A DNA stretch of 64,000 nt from Streptomyces sp. JB150 (GCF_011193355.1 NZ_CP049780.1:5848445-5912444); one strand, 5' to 3'. Counted from the stretch's first letter, positions 37,442 to 46,484 are shown. Made by a program: numbers and translations. Notes: a model not told the origin generated them from the sequence alone.

Positions 37442-38965
37442 GTGAGCAGCACCCTCTTCCGGACGAAGAAGGTCGAACAGTCCATCCTCGACACCGAGGA
37501 GCCGGAGCACGCACTCAAGAAATCCCTGTCGGCCCTGGACCTGACGGTCTTCGGTGTCGGTGTCATCATCGGTACCGGCATCTTCGTGCTGACCGGCACG
37601 GTCGCCAAGAACAACGCCGGCCCCGCCGTGGCCCTGGCGTTCGTCGCGGCCGGCGTCGCCTGCGCGCTCGCCGCGCTCTGCTACGCCGAGTTCGCCTCCA
37701 CGGTCCCGGTCGCCGGGTCCGCCTACACCTTCTCGTACGCCTCCCTCGGCGAGCTGCCCGCCTGGATCATCGGCTGGGACCTCGTCCTGGAGTTCGCGCT
37801 CGGCACGGCGGTGGTGGCCGTCGGCTGGTCCGGCTACATGCAGTCGCTGATGGCGAACGCCGGCTGGGAGATGCCCGCGGCGCTCGGCAGCCGGGAGGGC
37901 GCCGACGGCTTCGGCTTCGACATCCTCGCCGCGGTGCTGGTGCTGCTGCTCACCGCCATCCTCGTGGTCGGCGTCAAGCTGTCGGCGCGGGTCACCTCGA
38001 TCGTCGTCGCCATCAAGGTGACCGTCGTCCTCGTCGTGATCATCGCGGGCGCCTTCTTCATCAAGGGCTCCAACTACGACCCGTTCGTCCCGGAGGCGCA
38101 GCCGGTGCCCGCCGGGGACAGCCTGCAGTCGCCGCTGATCCAGCTCATGTTCGGCTGGGCGCCCTCCAACTTCGGCGTGATGGGCATCTTCACCGCCGCC
38201 TCCGTCGTGTTCTTCGCCTTCATCGGCTTCGACGTGGTGGCGACCGCCGCCGAGGAGACCCGCAACCCGCAGCGCGACATGCCGCGCGGCATCCTCGGCT
38301 CCCTGGCCATCTGCACCGCGCTGTACGTCGCCGTGTCCATCGTCGTCACCGGTATGCAGCACTACAGCCGGCTGTCCGTGGACGCCCCGCTCGCCGACGC
38401 CTTCAAGGCCACCGGGCACCCCTGGTACGCGGGCTTCATCAGCTTCGGCGCGGCCGTCGGCCTGACCACGGTCTGCATGATCCTGCTGCTCGGCCAGACC
38501 CGCGTGTTCTTCGCGATGAGCCGGGACGGACTGCTGCCCCGCTTCTTCTCCCGCGTCCACCCCAAGTTCCGCACCCCGCACCGCCCGACCATCCTGCTCG
38601 GCGTGGTCATCGCGATCCTCGCCGGCTTCACCCCGCTCACCGAACTGGCGGCCCTGGTCAACATCGGCACCCTGTTCGCCTTCGTGGTGGTGGCCATCGG
38701 CGTGATCATCCTCCGCCGCACCCGGCCCGACCTGCACCGCTCCTTCCGCACCCCGTGGGTACCGGTGGTCCCGATCCTGTCCGTGGGCGCCTCGCTGTGG
38801 CTGATGCTGAACCTGCCCGCCGAGACCTGGGTGCGCTTCGGCATCTGGATGGCGGCCGGCTTCGTCCTGTACTTCCTCTACGGCCGCACCCACAGCCGGC
38901 TCGGCCGGCACCAGGAGACCACGGTGCAGGACGTCACCGAGGGCCACCCCCGCGAGGACCGCTAG
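37442..38965 (+). CDS. APC-superfamily amino acid permease (cationic amino acid transporter-like)
   Basis: 507 aa, about 12 membrane segments. The N-terminal GVGVIIGTGIFVLTG is the APC substrate-binding helix; FAFIGFDVVATAAEETRNPQRDMP is the conserved helix 6 and following loop of the CAT/YfnA group. It would import amino acids by proton symport; the specific substrate is not readable. GTG 37442 is preceded by GGGAGG. It is monocistronic, flanked by hairpins on both sides. Confidence 0.92.
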   Translation: MSSTLFRTKKVEQSILDTEEPEHALKKSLSALDLTVFGVGVIIGTGIFVLTGTVAKNNAGPAVALAFVAAGVACALAALCYAEFASTVPVAGSAYTFSYASLGELPAWIIGWDLVLEFALGTAVVAVGWSGYMQSLMANAGWEMPAALGSREGADGFGFDILAAVLVLLLTAILVVGVKLSARVTSIVVAIKVTVVLVVIIAGAFFIKGSNYDPFVPEAQPVPAGDSLQSPLIQLMFGWAPSNFGVMGIFTAASVVFFAFIGFDVVATAAEETRNPQRDMPRGILGSLAICTALYVAVSIVVTGMQHYSRLSVDAPLADAFKATGHPWYAGFISFGAAVGLTTVCMILLLGQTRVFFAMSRDGLLPRFFSRVHPKFRTPHRPTILLGVVIAILAGFTPLTELAALVNIGTLFAFVVVAIGVIILRRTRPDLHRSFRTPWVPVVPILSVGASLWLMLNLPAETWVRFGIWMAAGFVLYFLYGRTHSRLGRHQETTVQDVTEGHPREDR

Positions 38966-39006
38966 CCGGACTCCCGTCACGGCGCGTCACCGAGCCGCTG
39001 GCCCTT

Positions 39007-39046
39007 CGGCCCCGTATGTCCCGCTTCGGCGGGAAGTGCGGGGCCG
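39007..39046 (+). terminator. Terminator after the amino acid permease
   Basis: CGGCCCCG and CGGGGCCG outer arms enclose a CCCGC-TTCG-GCGGG inner stem-loop. Confidence 0.7.
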
Positions 39047-39048
39047 GA

Positions 39049-39054
39049 TAGCGT
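39049..39054 (+). promoter_or_regulatory. -10 element of a probable leaderless transcript
   Basis: TAGCGT ends 7 nt before the ATG at 39062, the spacing expected when transcription begins at the start codon. No ribosome site precedes that ATG. Confidence 0.5.
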
Positions 39055-39061
39055 ACGGCGC

Positions 39062-40504
39062 ATGCCCGCCCAGGTCCTCGCCCCCGCCCCCGCCGTCACC
39101 CCGCCGCGCGCGGGCCGCGGCTACTGGCGGCGGCTGCTGCCCGCGCTCGCGGTGCTCGCCTGCCTCACCCGCGTGCCCTCCTTCACCCGGCCGCTGTGGA
39201 ACCCCGACGAGGGCTATCTCGCGGTCCAGGCGCGGATACTCGCCCACGGCGGACAGCTGTACGAAACGGTCGTCGACCGCAAGCCCCCGCTCGTGCCCTG
39301 GCTGTACGAGGCGGCCTTCGCGGTGACCGGCTCCGGATCGCTCACCTCTGTCCGGGTGCTCGCGGTCCTCGCCCAGCTCCTCACCGCCGCCCTGCTGGCC
39401 GCACTGGCCCGCCGCCGCTGGGGCGACCGCGCCGGCCGCACCGCCGGAGTGCTCTACCTGCTGGTGTCCGTCGGACTCAACCCCGAGGACGCGCAGGCCG
39501 CCGGCTTCGAGGTGTTCATACTGCCGGGCACCGCCGCCGCCATGTGGTGCGCCGACCGGCGCCGCTGGACGGCGGCCGGCGTGGCCGTCGGCTGCGCCGT
39601 CCTCGCGAAGCAGACCGGCGGCGCGGTGCTGCTCCCCGTCCTCTGGCTGTGCGTCACCTCGGGCGCCGCCCGCACCGCGGCACCCCGCCTGGCCGCCGGT
39701 GCGGCCCTGCCCGTCCTCGGCGCCGCCCTGCTCACCGACCCGGCCGGATTCCTCTTCTGGACGGTCACCGGCTCCACCGCCTATGCCGCCTTCTCCGGCT
39801 CCCCGCTGCACGCCCTGACCCGCGCCCTCGGCAACGCGGGCCTCCTCGCGGCGGCCTGTGCGGGCCTGCTCGCCGCCGTCGCGCGGGCCCCGCGCGCCGC
39901 CTCCGCCGACCTGTGGCTGTGGCTGGCCGCGTCGGCCGGCGCGGTGCTGACCGGCTTCCACTTCTTCGGCCACTACTACCTGCAACTCCTGCCCCCGCTC
40001 GCCCTGCTGGCCACCGCGGCGCTGCACACCGAGCCCTGGGCACGCCACCGGACCGCCGTCCTCGTCTCCGCCTGCGCCTGCGCCGTCTTCCTCACCTGGG
40101 GCCTGACCGCACCGCGCGCCGAACTCACCCACGCCCAGCGGGTCGCCGAGGCCGCCGCCCGCCGCACCGGCCCCCGCGACCCCGTGCTGATCTGGGGCAT
40201 GCACCCGGAGACGTACTGGCTCGCCCGACGCGCCCCCGCCAGCCGCTATCTCACCGCCGGACTGCTCACCAACTACAGCGGCGGACGCGACGGCGCCCGC
40301 GTCGGCGAGCGGTACGCCGTCGACGGGGCCTGGCCGGTGTTCCGCCGCGAGATGACGGCCCGCGCGCCCGCCCTGATCGTCGACGACTCCCGCGGCAAGC
40401 CTTACGCCCCCGCACATGTGCCCACCCTGCGCAGGCTGCTGACGGACCGGTACCGGGTGGTGGGCACGGTGGACGGGGCGGTGCTGTACGCACGGGTGTC
40501 CTGA
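39062..40504 (+). CDS. Membrane GT-C glycosyltransferase (GT39/ArnT-like)
   Basis: 480 aa with a dozen hydrophobic segments. The first extracytoplasmic loop has RPLWNPDEGYLAVQARIL, whose DE pair is the usual catalytic/metal position in GT-C enzymes, followed by VVDRKPPLVPWLYEAAF as in ArnT/PMT-like proteins. These transfer a sugar from a polyprenyl phosphate to a lipid, glycan or protein outside the membrane. The C-terminal ~120 residues are soluble. Acceptor and sugar are unknown. It is probably translated from a leaderless message. Confidence 0.8.
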   Translation: MPAQVLAPAPAVTPPRAGRGYWRRLLPALAVLACLTRVPSFTRPLWNPDEGYLAVQARILAHGGQLYETVVDRKPPLVPWLYEAAFAVTGSGSLTSVRVLAVLAQLLTAALLAALARRRWGDRAGRTAGVLYLLVSVGLNPEDAQAAGFEVFILPGTAAAMWCADRRRWTAAGVAVGCAVLAKQTGGAVLLPVLWLCVTSGAARTAAPRLAAGAALPVLGAALLTDPAGFLFWTVTGSTAYAAFSGSPLHALTRALGNAGLLAAACAGLLAAVARAPRAASADLWLWLAASAGAVLTGFHFFGHYYLQLLPPLALLATAALHTEPWARHRTAVLVSACACAVFLTWGLTAPRAELTHAQRVAEAAARRTGPRDPVLIWGMHPETYWLARRAPASRYLTAGLLTNYSGGRDGARVGERYAVDGAWPVFRREMTARAPALIVDDSRGKPYAPAHVPTLRRLLTDRYRVVGTVDGAVLYARVS

Positions 40505-40756
40505 GCGCCGGGACTGCCGTACCGGCCGGTCGGGACCCACCGGGGCCGGGCTCGCTGCGCCGGGTGCAGCCACAGCGGGACCGCCGCGCGCCCGCGTCAA
40601 CGGCGACGGGTCCGGGGCATCCCATAGGAGGAGCCGATCAACCGCCTTGCGGATATTTCACCTCGACGAAGCCCATCCCGGTGATCCCCTGCGTCGTTAC
40701 GTCAGGTGACCGGACCAGACGGCCGGAAGTGCTCCAGCGAAAGGAAACCAAGAGAG

Positions 40757-41134
40757 ATGTACGGCGCACGGCGTATCGCGGTGGTGGCTTCGATGGTGGG
40801 CCTGCTGATGGCGGTCCCCGCCGGACTGGCCACGGCCCATGCCGGTGACGGTGACGGAGGGGCCGGCGGTGTGCTGTCCAACCTGTCGGGCCGCAACTCG
40901 TCCGGCCACGCCAACCTCTGCGGCACGGGCAAGCTGGCGCTGCTGAAGGAGCGCACCTGCGTGGCCGAGGACAACGGCACGGGCGGCGGCGACCAGGTGG
41001 GCCCCAGCGGCGGCATCCTGTCCAACCTCCTGTTCGCCCGCAACGCCTCGGGCCACAGCAACAACTGCGGCAACGAAACGGTCGCGGTGCTCACCCGCAC
41101 CACCTGCGTCACCGTGGACAACTCCGGCCGCTGA
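40757..41134 (+). CDS. Small secreted protein with two Cys-containing repeats
   Basis: 125 aa. The signal peptide runs to about residue 26 (ending LATAHA). The mature part holds two similar units of about 37 residues: GGVLSNLSGRNSSGHANLCG...C and GGILSNLLFARNASGHSNNCG...C, each with C-x12-C and ending VA/VT-x-DN. The NxCGN-like segment followed by alternating hydrophobics recalls chaplins, but the chaplin consensus is not met and there is no sorting signal or hydrophobic tail. I do not recognise a named family. Four Cys suggest one disulfide per repeat. The ATG has a purine-rich AAGAGAG upstream. A hairpin and a MITE-like element follow. Confidence 0.75.
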   Translation: MYGARRIAVVASMVGLLMAVPAGLATAHAGDGDGGAGGVLSNLSGRNSSGHANLCGTGKLALLKERTCVAEDNGTGGGDQVGPSGGILSNLLFARNASGHSNNCGNETVAVLTRTTCVTVDNSGR

Positions 41135-41168
41135 CGACCGCACCACGCCAACCCCCGACGCCGCGGCC

Positions 41169-41192
41169 CCGCGGGCAGGACGCCGCCCGCGG
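41169..41192 (+). terminator. Hairpin after the two-repeat secreted protein gene
   Basis: CCGCGGGC and GCCCGCGG, 8-bp perfect stem, 8-nt loop. Confidence 0.6.
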
Positions 41193-41219
41193 TGCCGCGG
41201 CCCCGCCGGTTCGCACCCC

Positions 41220-41400
41220 CTAGGCGGTGTCCGCAAAGTCGCGTCTGTCTCGCGACGCCTGGCACGCCCTCTCGCCGCACCGGGCGAACACCCGAGTACG
41301 ACCAGTACGCGGGCGTCCGCCCGGCACGCCGAGAGCACGCACCAGACGCCGCGAGACCCGCCCTCAGGGCGGACGACGCGACTTTGCGGACACCCCCTAG
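41220..41400. mobile_element. 181-bp palindromic MITE-like element
   Basis: The two ends are 26-bp inverted repeats (41220-41245 and 41375-41400) that differ at one position; both begin with CTAG and share the core GTGTCCGCAAAGTCGCGTC. Inside, the arms continue to pair imperfectly (for example CTCGCG...CTGG and CGGGCG...CCCG...GTAC) with a ~17-nt extra stretch on the right arm, so almost the whole element can fold as one long hairpin. It has no coding capacity. I recall similar sequences repeated in Streptomyces genomes. Its right CTAG supplies the stop codon of the NYN gene. Confidence 0.8.
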
Positions 41401-41762
41401 CCGCGCACCGTGCGCGGCCCGGTGACCTCCGCCCCCAGGTCCGTCACCCGGCGGCGCAGTTCGCGGTCGGCCGTGACGACCAGGCAGGGGCGGTCGCCCG
41501 CCTCGGCGACCAGCTCCACCATGCGGTCGTCGCCGCTGCCGGGCGCCGCCTCGACGCGGACACCGGGCACCGATTCCACGCCGCGCGCCGCGCCCTCCAC
41601 CACCAGCACGATCTCGGTGGGCTCCGGACGGCCCGGGATGCCGTCCGCCGCCAGCCGGTCCCGCAGCCGCCGTGCCGCCCCGAGCCGGTCCCGCCACCAC
41701 CCGTCGGGCACCGACCCGACGACGTTCGCGGCGTCCACGATGACCAACAGCGGGGTACTCAT
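41397..41762 (-). CDS. NYN-domain (PIN-like, YacP-type) putative nuclease
   Basis: 121 aa. The acidic pattern fits NYN/PIN-like folds: D10 and N13 in VIVDAANVVGS, D78-D79 in GSGDDRMVELV, and D99 in VVTADRELRRRV. Relatives such as YacP/Rae1 are ribonucleases; some databases label this group 'NTP pyrophosphohydrolase', for which I see no support. The TAG stop is formed by the edge of the palindromic element at 41220-41400, so the original C-terminus may have been altered by the insertion. The domain itself appears complete. Confidence 0.75.
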   Translation of the reverse strand: MSTPLLVIVDAANVVGSVPDGWWRDRLGAARRLRDRLAADGIPGRPEPTEIVLVVEGAARGVESVPGVRVEAAPGSGDDRMVELVAEAGDRPCLVVTADRELRRRVTDLGAEVTGPRTVRG

Positions 41763-41829
41763 GCCCCCAGGGTCGCACGGGCCCTCCCACGGGCCCAGCC
41801 CGGCCGGAAGTCGGCACCGGGCACCCGAT

Positions 41830-41835
41830 TAGAGT
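41830..41835 (+). promoter_or_regulatory. -10 element of a probable leaderless transcript
   Basis: TAGAGT ends 6 nt before the GTG at 41842; no ribosome site is present. Confidence 0.5.
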
Positions 41836-41841
41836 GGGGCC

Positions 41842-42873
41842 GTGTCAACGGTCCGTACAGTGAACGGCGACTGGCTCATACGCGGCCGCGACGGCCGGCT
41901 CGGCGTCTACACCACGCGCGACGACTCCGTGTGGTGCCGGGCGGAGCGCCACCCGGGCGGCGACTGGCTGCCGTGGCGCAAGGTGGGCGGCGACCAGCGC
42001 CTGCATCCCGTCCTCGCCGTCGGCCGGGGCGCCGACCGCTACGCGCACCTGGTGGCCTGGCGGCCCACCACCGGCGACGAGGCCGGCCTGGTGCACTCCA
42101 CCCACTTCCGCGCGCACCTCGCCGCCCTCGACTGGCTCCCCATCGGCCACCCGGACAAGAAGGGACCGCGCACCGGCCGGCCCGCGGTCGCCGTCGACGC
42201 CGACGGACGGGCGTACGTCTTCGTCGGCAACCGCGGCAAGGGCGTCCACACCGTCAACCAGAAGGTCCGCGGCGGCTGGAACGCGTGGCACGACCTGAAG
42301 GGCTCCAAGGTGCACGAGGAACTCGTCGCCGTCACCGGGGAGTCGGGTTTCGTCGAGCTGTACGGCACGAGCCCCGCCGGCATCGTGCGCTGGCTCCAGG
42401 AGGAGCCGGGCGCCCGTCCGGTGATGGCCGACCCGGTGCCGGTGCGCGTCGAGCCCGGCACCCTGGCCGCCCTGCCCACCTCCAAGGAACACACCACCCT
42501 CTTCTACGCCGACCCCGAGGGCATGCTGTACGCCTGGCGCCCGGACGGCGACCCGGCCGCCCTGCTCGCCGCCGCGGGGCCCGGCCCGGTGTCGGCCGTG
42601 CGGTGCGTCCTCGACGGGCACGACTGCACCCTCCTCGCCCAGCGCTCCGCCTCCGGCCGGGTGGCCTTCGCCGCCTACCCGACCGAGCGGGAGTCCGCGG
42701 GCCTGTGGTGGACCGAGTCCGGCCCGCGGCTGCCCGCCGGCTCCCGCGTCGCGGTCACGGAGGACGCCGAGGGCCGCGTGGTGGCCGCGACACTCACCCC
42801 CGACGGCGAACTGCGCGTCGCCCGCCAGAAGGACGAGCCGGGTCTGGCCCTGTCGGCCTGGCAGACGGTGTGA
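41842..42873 (+). CDS. Hypothetical protein, probably beta-propeller-like
   Basis: 343 aa, no signal peptide or membrane segment. Spaced repeats of strand-rich, Trp-containing blocks (GRDGRLGVYTTRDDSVWCR, WLPWRKVGG, GGWNAWHDLKG, GMLYAWRPDG, GELRVARQ) suggest a 5-7 bladed propeller of the tachylectin/PLL-like type, possibly sugar binding. No catalytic motif is visible. I do not recognise a named family member. Translation probably starts directly at the transcript's 5' end. The gene is divergent from the NYN gene and convergent with the methyltransferase gene. Confidence 0.75.
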   Translation: MSTVRTVNGDWLIRGRDGRLGVYTTRDDSVWCRAERHPGGDWLPWRKVGGDQRLHPVLAVGRGADRYAHLVAWRPTTGDEAGLVHSTHFRAHLAALDWLPIGHPDKKGPRTGRPAVAVDADGRAYVFVGNRGKGVHTVNQKVRGGWNAWHDLKGSKVHEELVAVTGESGFVELYGTSPAGIVRWLQEEPGARPVMADPVPVRVEPGTLAALPTSKEHTTLFYADPEGMLYAWRPDGDPAALLAAAGPGPVSAVRCVLDGHDCTLLAQRSASGRVAFAAYPTERESAGLWWTESGPRLPAGSRVAVTEDAEGRVVAATLTPDGELRVARQKDEPGLALSAWQTV

Positions 42874-42876
42874 CCC

Positions 42877-42896
42877 GCGCGGATTCGAGTCCGCGC
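42877..42896. terminator. Hairpin between propeller and methyltransferase genes
   Basis: GCGCGGA and TCCGCGC pair around TTCGAG, 4 nt after the stop of the upstream gene. Confidence 0.55.
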
Positions 42897-42939
42897 AGGT
42901 CCGCGCGGTCCGCCTGCGTCCTTGCCGGCCCGCCGGGCG

Positions 42940-44064
42940 TCAGGCCGGTGTCAGCCGCCACAGCGAGGTGATCTCCGCGCTCCGCGCGGCGTGCAGGGGA
43001 TCGGTGGTGTCCCCGGCCCGGGGATGCCGTGGCCGGGTGTCCAGCCGGCCGGCGACACGCAGCCCCGACGACGCGATGAGGCGCGCGAGTTCGCCGGGCG
43101 GTCGCAGGCCGAGGCGCTCGGCGAGGTCCGAGAGAATCAACCAGCCCTCGCCGCCCGGCTCCAGACGGTCCGTCAGCTCGGCGAGGAAGCCGCGCAGCAT
43201 GGCGCTGTCCGGATCGTACACGCCCTGCTCCAGGGCGGAGGACGGGCGGGCGGGGATCCAGGGCGGATTGCAGACGACGAGGCTCGCCCGGCCCCGCGGA
43301 TACAGACAGGGGCCGGTGATCCGCACCCGCCCGTCCAGGCCCAGCCGGCGGACGTTGTCGCGGGCGCAGGCCAGGGCGCGCGGGCCGGCGTCGGTGGCCA
43401 CCACGCGGCCGACGCCCCGGCGGGCCAGCAGCGCCGCGAGCACTCCGGTGCCCGTGCCGAGGTCGAACGCGGTGCGGCGGTGCGCCGACGGGGGCAGCGG
43501 GGCGCGCGCGACGAGATCGACGTACTCGCCTCTGACCGGCGAGAACACGCCGTAGTGCGGGTGGATCCGGGCGCCGAGCGCCGGTACGTCGACGCCCTTC
43601 TCCCGCCACTGCCACGCGCCGACGACGCCCAGCAGCTCGGTCAGGGAGACCACCAGGGGGCCGCGCGGCGGGCCGTACGCCTCGGCGCAGGCCCGGCGGA
43701 CGTCGGGGGCCCGGCGCAGCCGCAGCGTGTAGTCGTCCTCCAGTCGCACCAGCAGCCTGCCGAGCACGCGCGCCCGGTGGCCGCGGGCCCTGCGGAGCAG
43801 GTGGAAGGTCTCGGCCGGGCTGTTCCCGGGGCGGGGCGGCTTGCGGTCGACCCGGCGGCCCATCGCGGTCAGCAGCCGGCGCGCGTGCGGGTAGTCGCCC
43901 CGCCACAGCAGCGCCGTGCCCTCGCAGGCCAGGCGGTGGGCGGTGGCGGCGCTCATCCGGTCGTCGGCGACGACGACCCGGCCGGGCGGGGGAGCGGCGC
44001 TCTCGGAGTGCCAGCGGGCACGGTGATCGGTGTGGGACTCGGTCCAGTGGATCGTGGCGGACAC
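42940..44064 (-). CDS. Class I SAM-dependent methyltransferase (HemK/RlmG-like NPPW type)
   Basis: 374 aa. An alpha-helical N-terminal part is followed by the SAM-binding motif AFDLGTGTGVLAALLARRGVG and the motif IV VVCNPPWIP, typical of N-methylases acting on a planar amide or base nitrogen (protein glutamine, rRNA or DNA). The upstream KGVDVPALGARIHPHYGVFSPVRGEYVDL resembles the substrate-proximal region of small-rRNA and HemK-like enzymes. Of two tandem GTG codons the second (44064) has the better 6-nt spacing from GAGGAG. Substrate unknown. Confidence 0.8.
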   Translation of the reverse strand: MSATIHWTESHTDHRARWHSESAAPPPGRVVVADDRMSAATAHRLACEGTALLWRGDYPHARRLLTAMGRRVDRKPPRPGNSPAETFHLLRRARGHRARVLGRLLVRLEDDYTLRLRRAPDVRRACAEAYGPPRGPLVVSLTELLGVVGAWQWREKGVDVPALGARIHPHYGVFSPVRGEYVDLVARAPLPPSAHRRTAFDLGTGTGVLAALLARRGVGRVVATDAGPRALACARDNVRRLGLDGRVRITGPCLYPRGRASLVVCNPPWIPARPSSALEQGVYDPDSAMLRGFLAELTDRLEPGGEGWLILSDLAERLGLRPPGELARLIASSGLRVAGRLDTRPRHPRAGDTTDPLHAARSAEITSLWRLTPA

Positions 44065-44295
44065 CACGTACTCCTCGTGTGCGAACGTGCGGGGGCACGG
44101 AGAGCACTTCGACGAGGAGCGGGAGACGGAGCGTGAAGGAGACGGCCCGGGCTATCGCTCCCGCGTCGAAGCGCGCGAGGAGACGTCACCGAGCACCATG
44201 CCGAGCATCATGCCGCGCGCCATGACCGGCCCTTTCCACGAGGAGCCACCACAAGGTACGGCCAAAGGCTCGCACAGCCGCCGCGGCCACGGCAA

Positions 44296-44335
44296 ACCGG
44301 TGCCCCGCACACCAAGTGGCGTGCGGGGCACCGGT
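44296..44335 (-). terminator. Terminator of the fadA-fadB operon
   Basis: ACCGGTGCCCCGCAC and GTGCGGGGCACCGGT form a perfect 15-bp stem with a 10-nt loop, 19 nt beyond the fadB stop. The rest of 44080-44295 holds no gene I can support. Confidence 0.8.
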
Positions 44336-44354
44336 GATGAGGCGCGCGAAGGGG

Positions 44355-46484
44355 TTACGCCGGGACGCTCGCCACGCCCTGCGGGAGGAACCGCTTGCCG
44401 TTCACCCGCTCGGACACGCCCTCACGGTCCAGGTACGGCGTGATGCCGCCCAGGTGGAAGGGCCAGCCGGCGCCCGTGATCAGGCACAGGTCGATGTCCT
44501 GGGCCTCGGCCACGACGCCCTCGTCGAGCATGAGCCCGATCTCCTGGGCCACCGCCTCCAGGACGCGCTCGCGGACCTGCTCCTCGGTGAGGACGGTGTC
44601 GCCCTGCTTCAGCAGCGCGGCGACCTCCGGGTCCAGCTCGGGCTTGCCGCTGTCGTAGACGTAGAAGCCGCGCTTGCCGGCCTCGACGACCGCCTTCAGG
44701 TTCGGGGAGACCGTGAAGCGGTCCGGGAACGCCTTGTTGAGCGTCTCGGAGACGTGCAGGCCGATCGCCGGGCCGACCAGCTCCAGCAGGACCAGCGGGG
44801 ACATGGGCAGGCCCAGCGGCTCGACCGCCTTCTCCGCGACGTCGACCGGGGTGCCCTCGTCGATGACGTTCTGGATCTCGCCCATGAAGCGGGTCAGGAT
44901 GCGGTTGACGACGAACGCCGGGGCGTCCTTCACCAGCACCGCGGTCTTCTTCAGCTTCTTGGCGACGGCGAACGCGGTCGCGAGCGAGGCGTCGTCCGTC
45001 TGCTCGCCGCGGACGATCTCCAGCAGCGGCAGCACGGCGACCGGGTTGAAGAAGTGGAAGCCGACGACCCGCTCGGGGTGCTTCAGCTTCGACGCCATCT
45101 CCGACACCGACAGCGAGGAGGTGTTGGTGGCCAGGATCGCGTGCGCCGGGGCGACCGCCTCGACCTCCGCGAACACCTTCTGCTTGACGCCCATCTCCTC
45201 GAACACGGCCTCGATGACGAAGTCCGCGTCCGCGAAGCCCTCGGCCTTGTCCAGGACACCGGTGACCAGCGCCTTGAGGCGGTTGGCCTTGTCCTGGTTG
45301 ATCCGGCCCTTGCCGAGCAGCTTGTCGATCTCGGCGTGGACGTAGCCCACGCCCTTGTCGACGCGCTCCTGGTCGATGTCGGTCAGGACGACCGGGACCT
45401 CCAGGCGGCGCAGGAAGAGCAGGGCGAGCTGCGAGGCCATCAGGCCCGCGCCCACGACGCCCACCTTCGTCACCGGGCGCGCCAGGTTCTTGTCGGGCGC
45501 TCCGGCCGGACGCTTGCCGCGCTTCTGCACCAGGTTGAAGGCGTAGATGCCGGCGCGCAGCTCCCCGCCCATGATCAGGTCGGCGAGCGCCTTGTCCTCG
45601 GCGTCGTAGCCCTGCTGCAGGTCGCCGTTCTTGGCGGCGGCGATGATGTCCAGGGCGCGGTAGGCGGCCGGGGCGGCGCCGTGCACCTTGGAGTCCGCGA
45701 TGAAGCGGCCCTTGGCGACGGCCTGGTCCCAGGCCTCGCCGCGGTCGATCACCGGGCGGTCGACGACGATCTCGCCCTTGAGGACGGACGCCGTCCAGAT
45801 GAGGGACTGCTCCAGGAAGTCCGCGCCCTCGAAGAGCGCGTCGGCGATGCCCAGCTCGTAGACCTGCCGGCCCTTGAGCTGCCGGTTCTGGTTGAGGCTG
45901 TTCTCGATGATCACCGAGACGGCCTTCTCCGCGCCGATCAGGTTCGGCAGCAGGGTGCAGCCGCCCCAGCCGGGGACCAGGCCGAGGAAGACCTCGGGGA
46001 GGGAGAACGCGGGAACGGCCGCGGACACCGTGCGGTAGGTGCAGTGCAGGCCGACCTCGACGCCGCCGCCCATCGCGGCGCCGTTGTAGTAGGCGAACGT
46101 CGGCACGGCGAGGCCGGACAGGCGCTTGAAGACGTCGTGGCCGCCCTTGCCGATGGCGTAGGCGTGGTCCCACTCCTTCAGCAGCTCGACGCCCTTGAGG
46201 TCGGCGCCGACGGCGAAGATGAACGGCTTGCCGGTGATGCCGACACCGACGATCTCGCCGTCCGCGGCCTCCTTCTCGACCTGGTCGATGGCGGCGTTCA
46301 GGTTCGCCAGCGACTGGGGGCCGAAGGTGGTCGGCTTGGTGTGGTCGTGCCCGTTGTCGAGGGTGATCAGGGCGAACCGCCCGACGCCCAGGGGCAGGTC
46401 GAAGTGGCGTACGTGCGCCTGCGTGACGACCTCGTCCGGGAACAGCTCGGCCGCACCCTTCAGCAGCTCAGCGGTGGTGCTCAC
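44355..46484 (-). CDS. fadB: Fatty acid oxidation complex alpha subunit (enoyl-CoA hydratase / 3-hydroxyacyl-CoA dehydrogenase)
   Basis: 709 aa. The N-terminal hydratase (about 1-200) has the two acidic positions in GAAMGGGVEVGLH and SLPEVFLGLVPGWGG. The dehydrogenase begins at about 340 with VGVVGAGLMASQLALLFL and continues through GFHFFNPVAVLPLLEIVRG. It hydrates trans-2-enoyl-CoA and oxidises the 3-hydroxyacyl-CoA with NAD+. The start is fixed by the GTGA overlap with the fadA stop. It pairs with the thiolase to complete beta-oxidation. S. coelicolor counterpart SCO6026, from memory. Confidence 0.95.
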   Translation of the reverse strand: MSTTAELLKGAAELFPDEVVTQAHVRHFDLPLGVGRFALITLDNGHDHTKPTTFGPQSLANLNAAIDQVEKEAADGEIVGVGITGKPFIFAVGADLKGVELLKEWDHAYAIGKGGHDVFKRLSGLAVPTFAYYNGAAMGGGVEVGLHCTYRTVSAAVPAFSLPEVFLGLVPGWGGCTLLPNLIGAEKAVSVIIENSLNQNRQLKGRQVYELGIADALFEGADFLEQSLIWTASVLKGEIVVDRPVIDRGEAWDQAVAKGRFIADSKVHGAAPAAYRALDIIAAAKNGDLQQGYDAEDKALADLIMGGELRAGIYAFNLVQKRGKRPAGAPDKNLARPVTKVGVVGAGLMASQLALLFLRRLEVPVVLTDIDQERVDKGVGYVHAEIDKLLGKGRINQDKANRLKALVTGVLDKAEGFADADFVIEAVFEEMGVKQKVFAEVEAVAPAHAILATNTSSLSVSEMASKLKHPERVVGFHFFNPVAVLPLLEIVRGEQTDDASLATAFAVAKKLKKTAVLVKDAPAFVVNRILTRFMGEIQNVIDEGTPVDVAEKAVEPLGLPMSPLVLLELVGPAIGLHVSETLNKAFPDRFTVSPNLKAVVEAGKRGFYVYDSGKPELDPEVAALLKQGDTVLTEEQVRERVLEAVAQEIGLMLDEGVVAEAQDIDLCLITGAGWPFHLGGITPYLDREGVSERVNGKRFLPQGVASVPA

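Noticed and set aside
40757..41134. Chaplin gene
   Set aside because: Cys spacing (C-x12-C) and lack of the chaplin core and sorting signal do not match.
42877..42896. T-loop-like GGATTCGAGTCC suggesting a tRNA 3' end
   Set aside because: No acceptor, D or anticodon stem fits around it and no CCA-ready end; it is better read as a short hairpin terminator.
44152..44223. 23-aa minus-strand reading frame (start ARGMMLGMVLG) between fadB and the methyltransferase gene
   Set aside because: Weak ribosome site, no signal of conservation, and very short; could be chance in GC-rich DNA.
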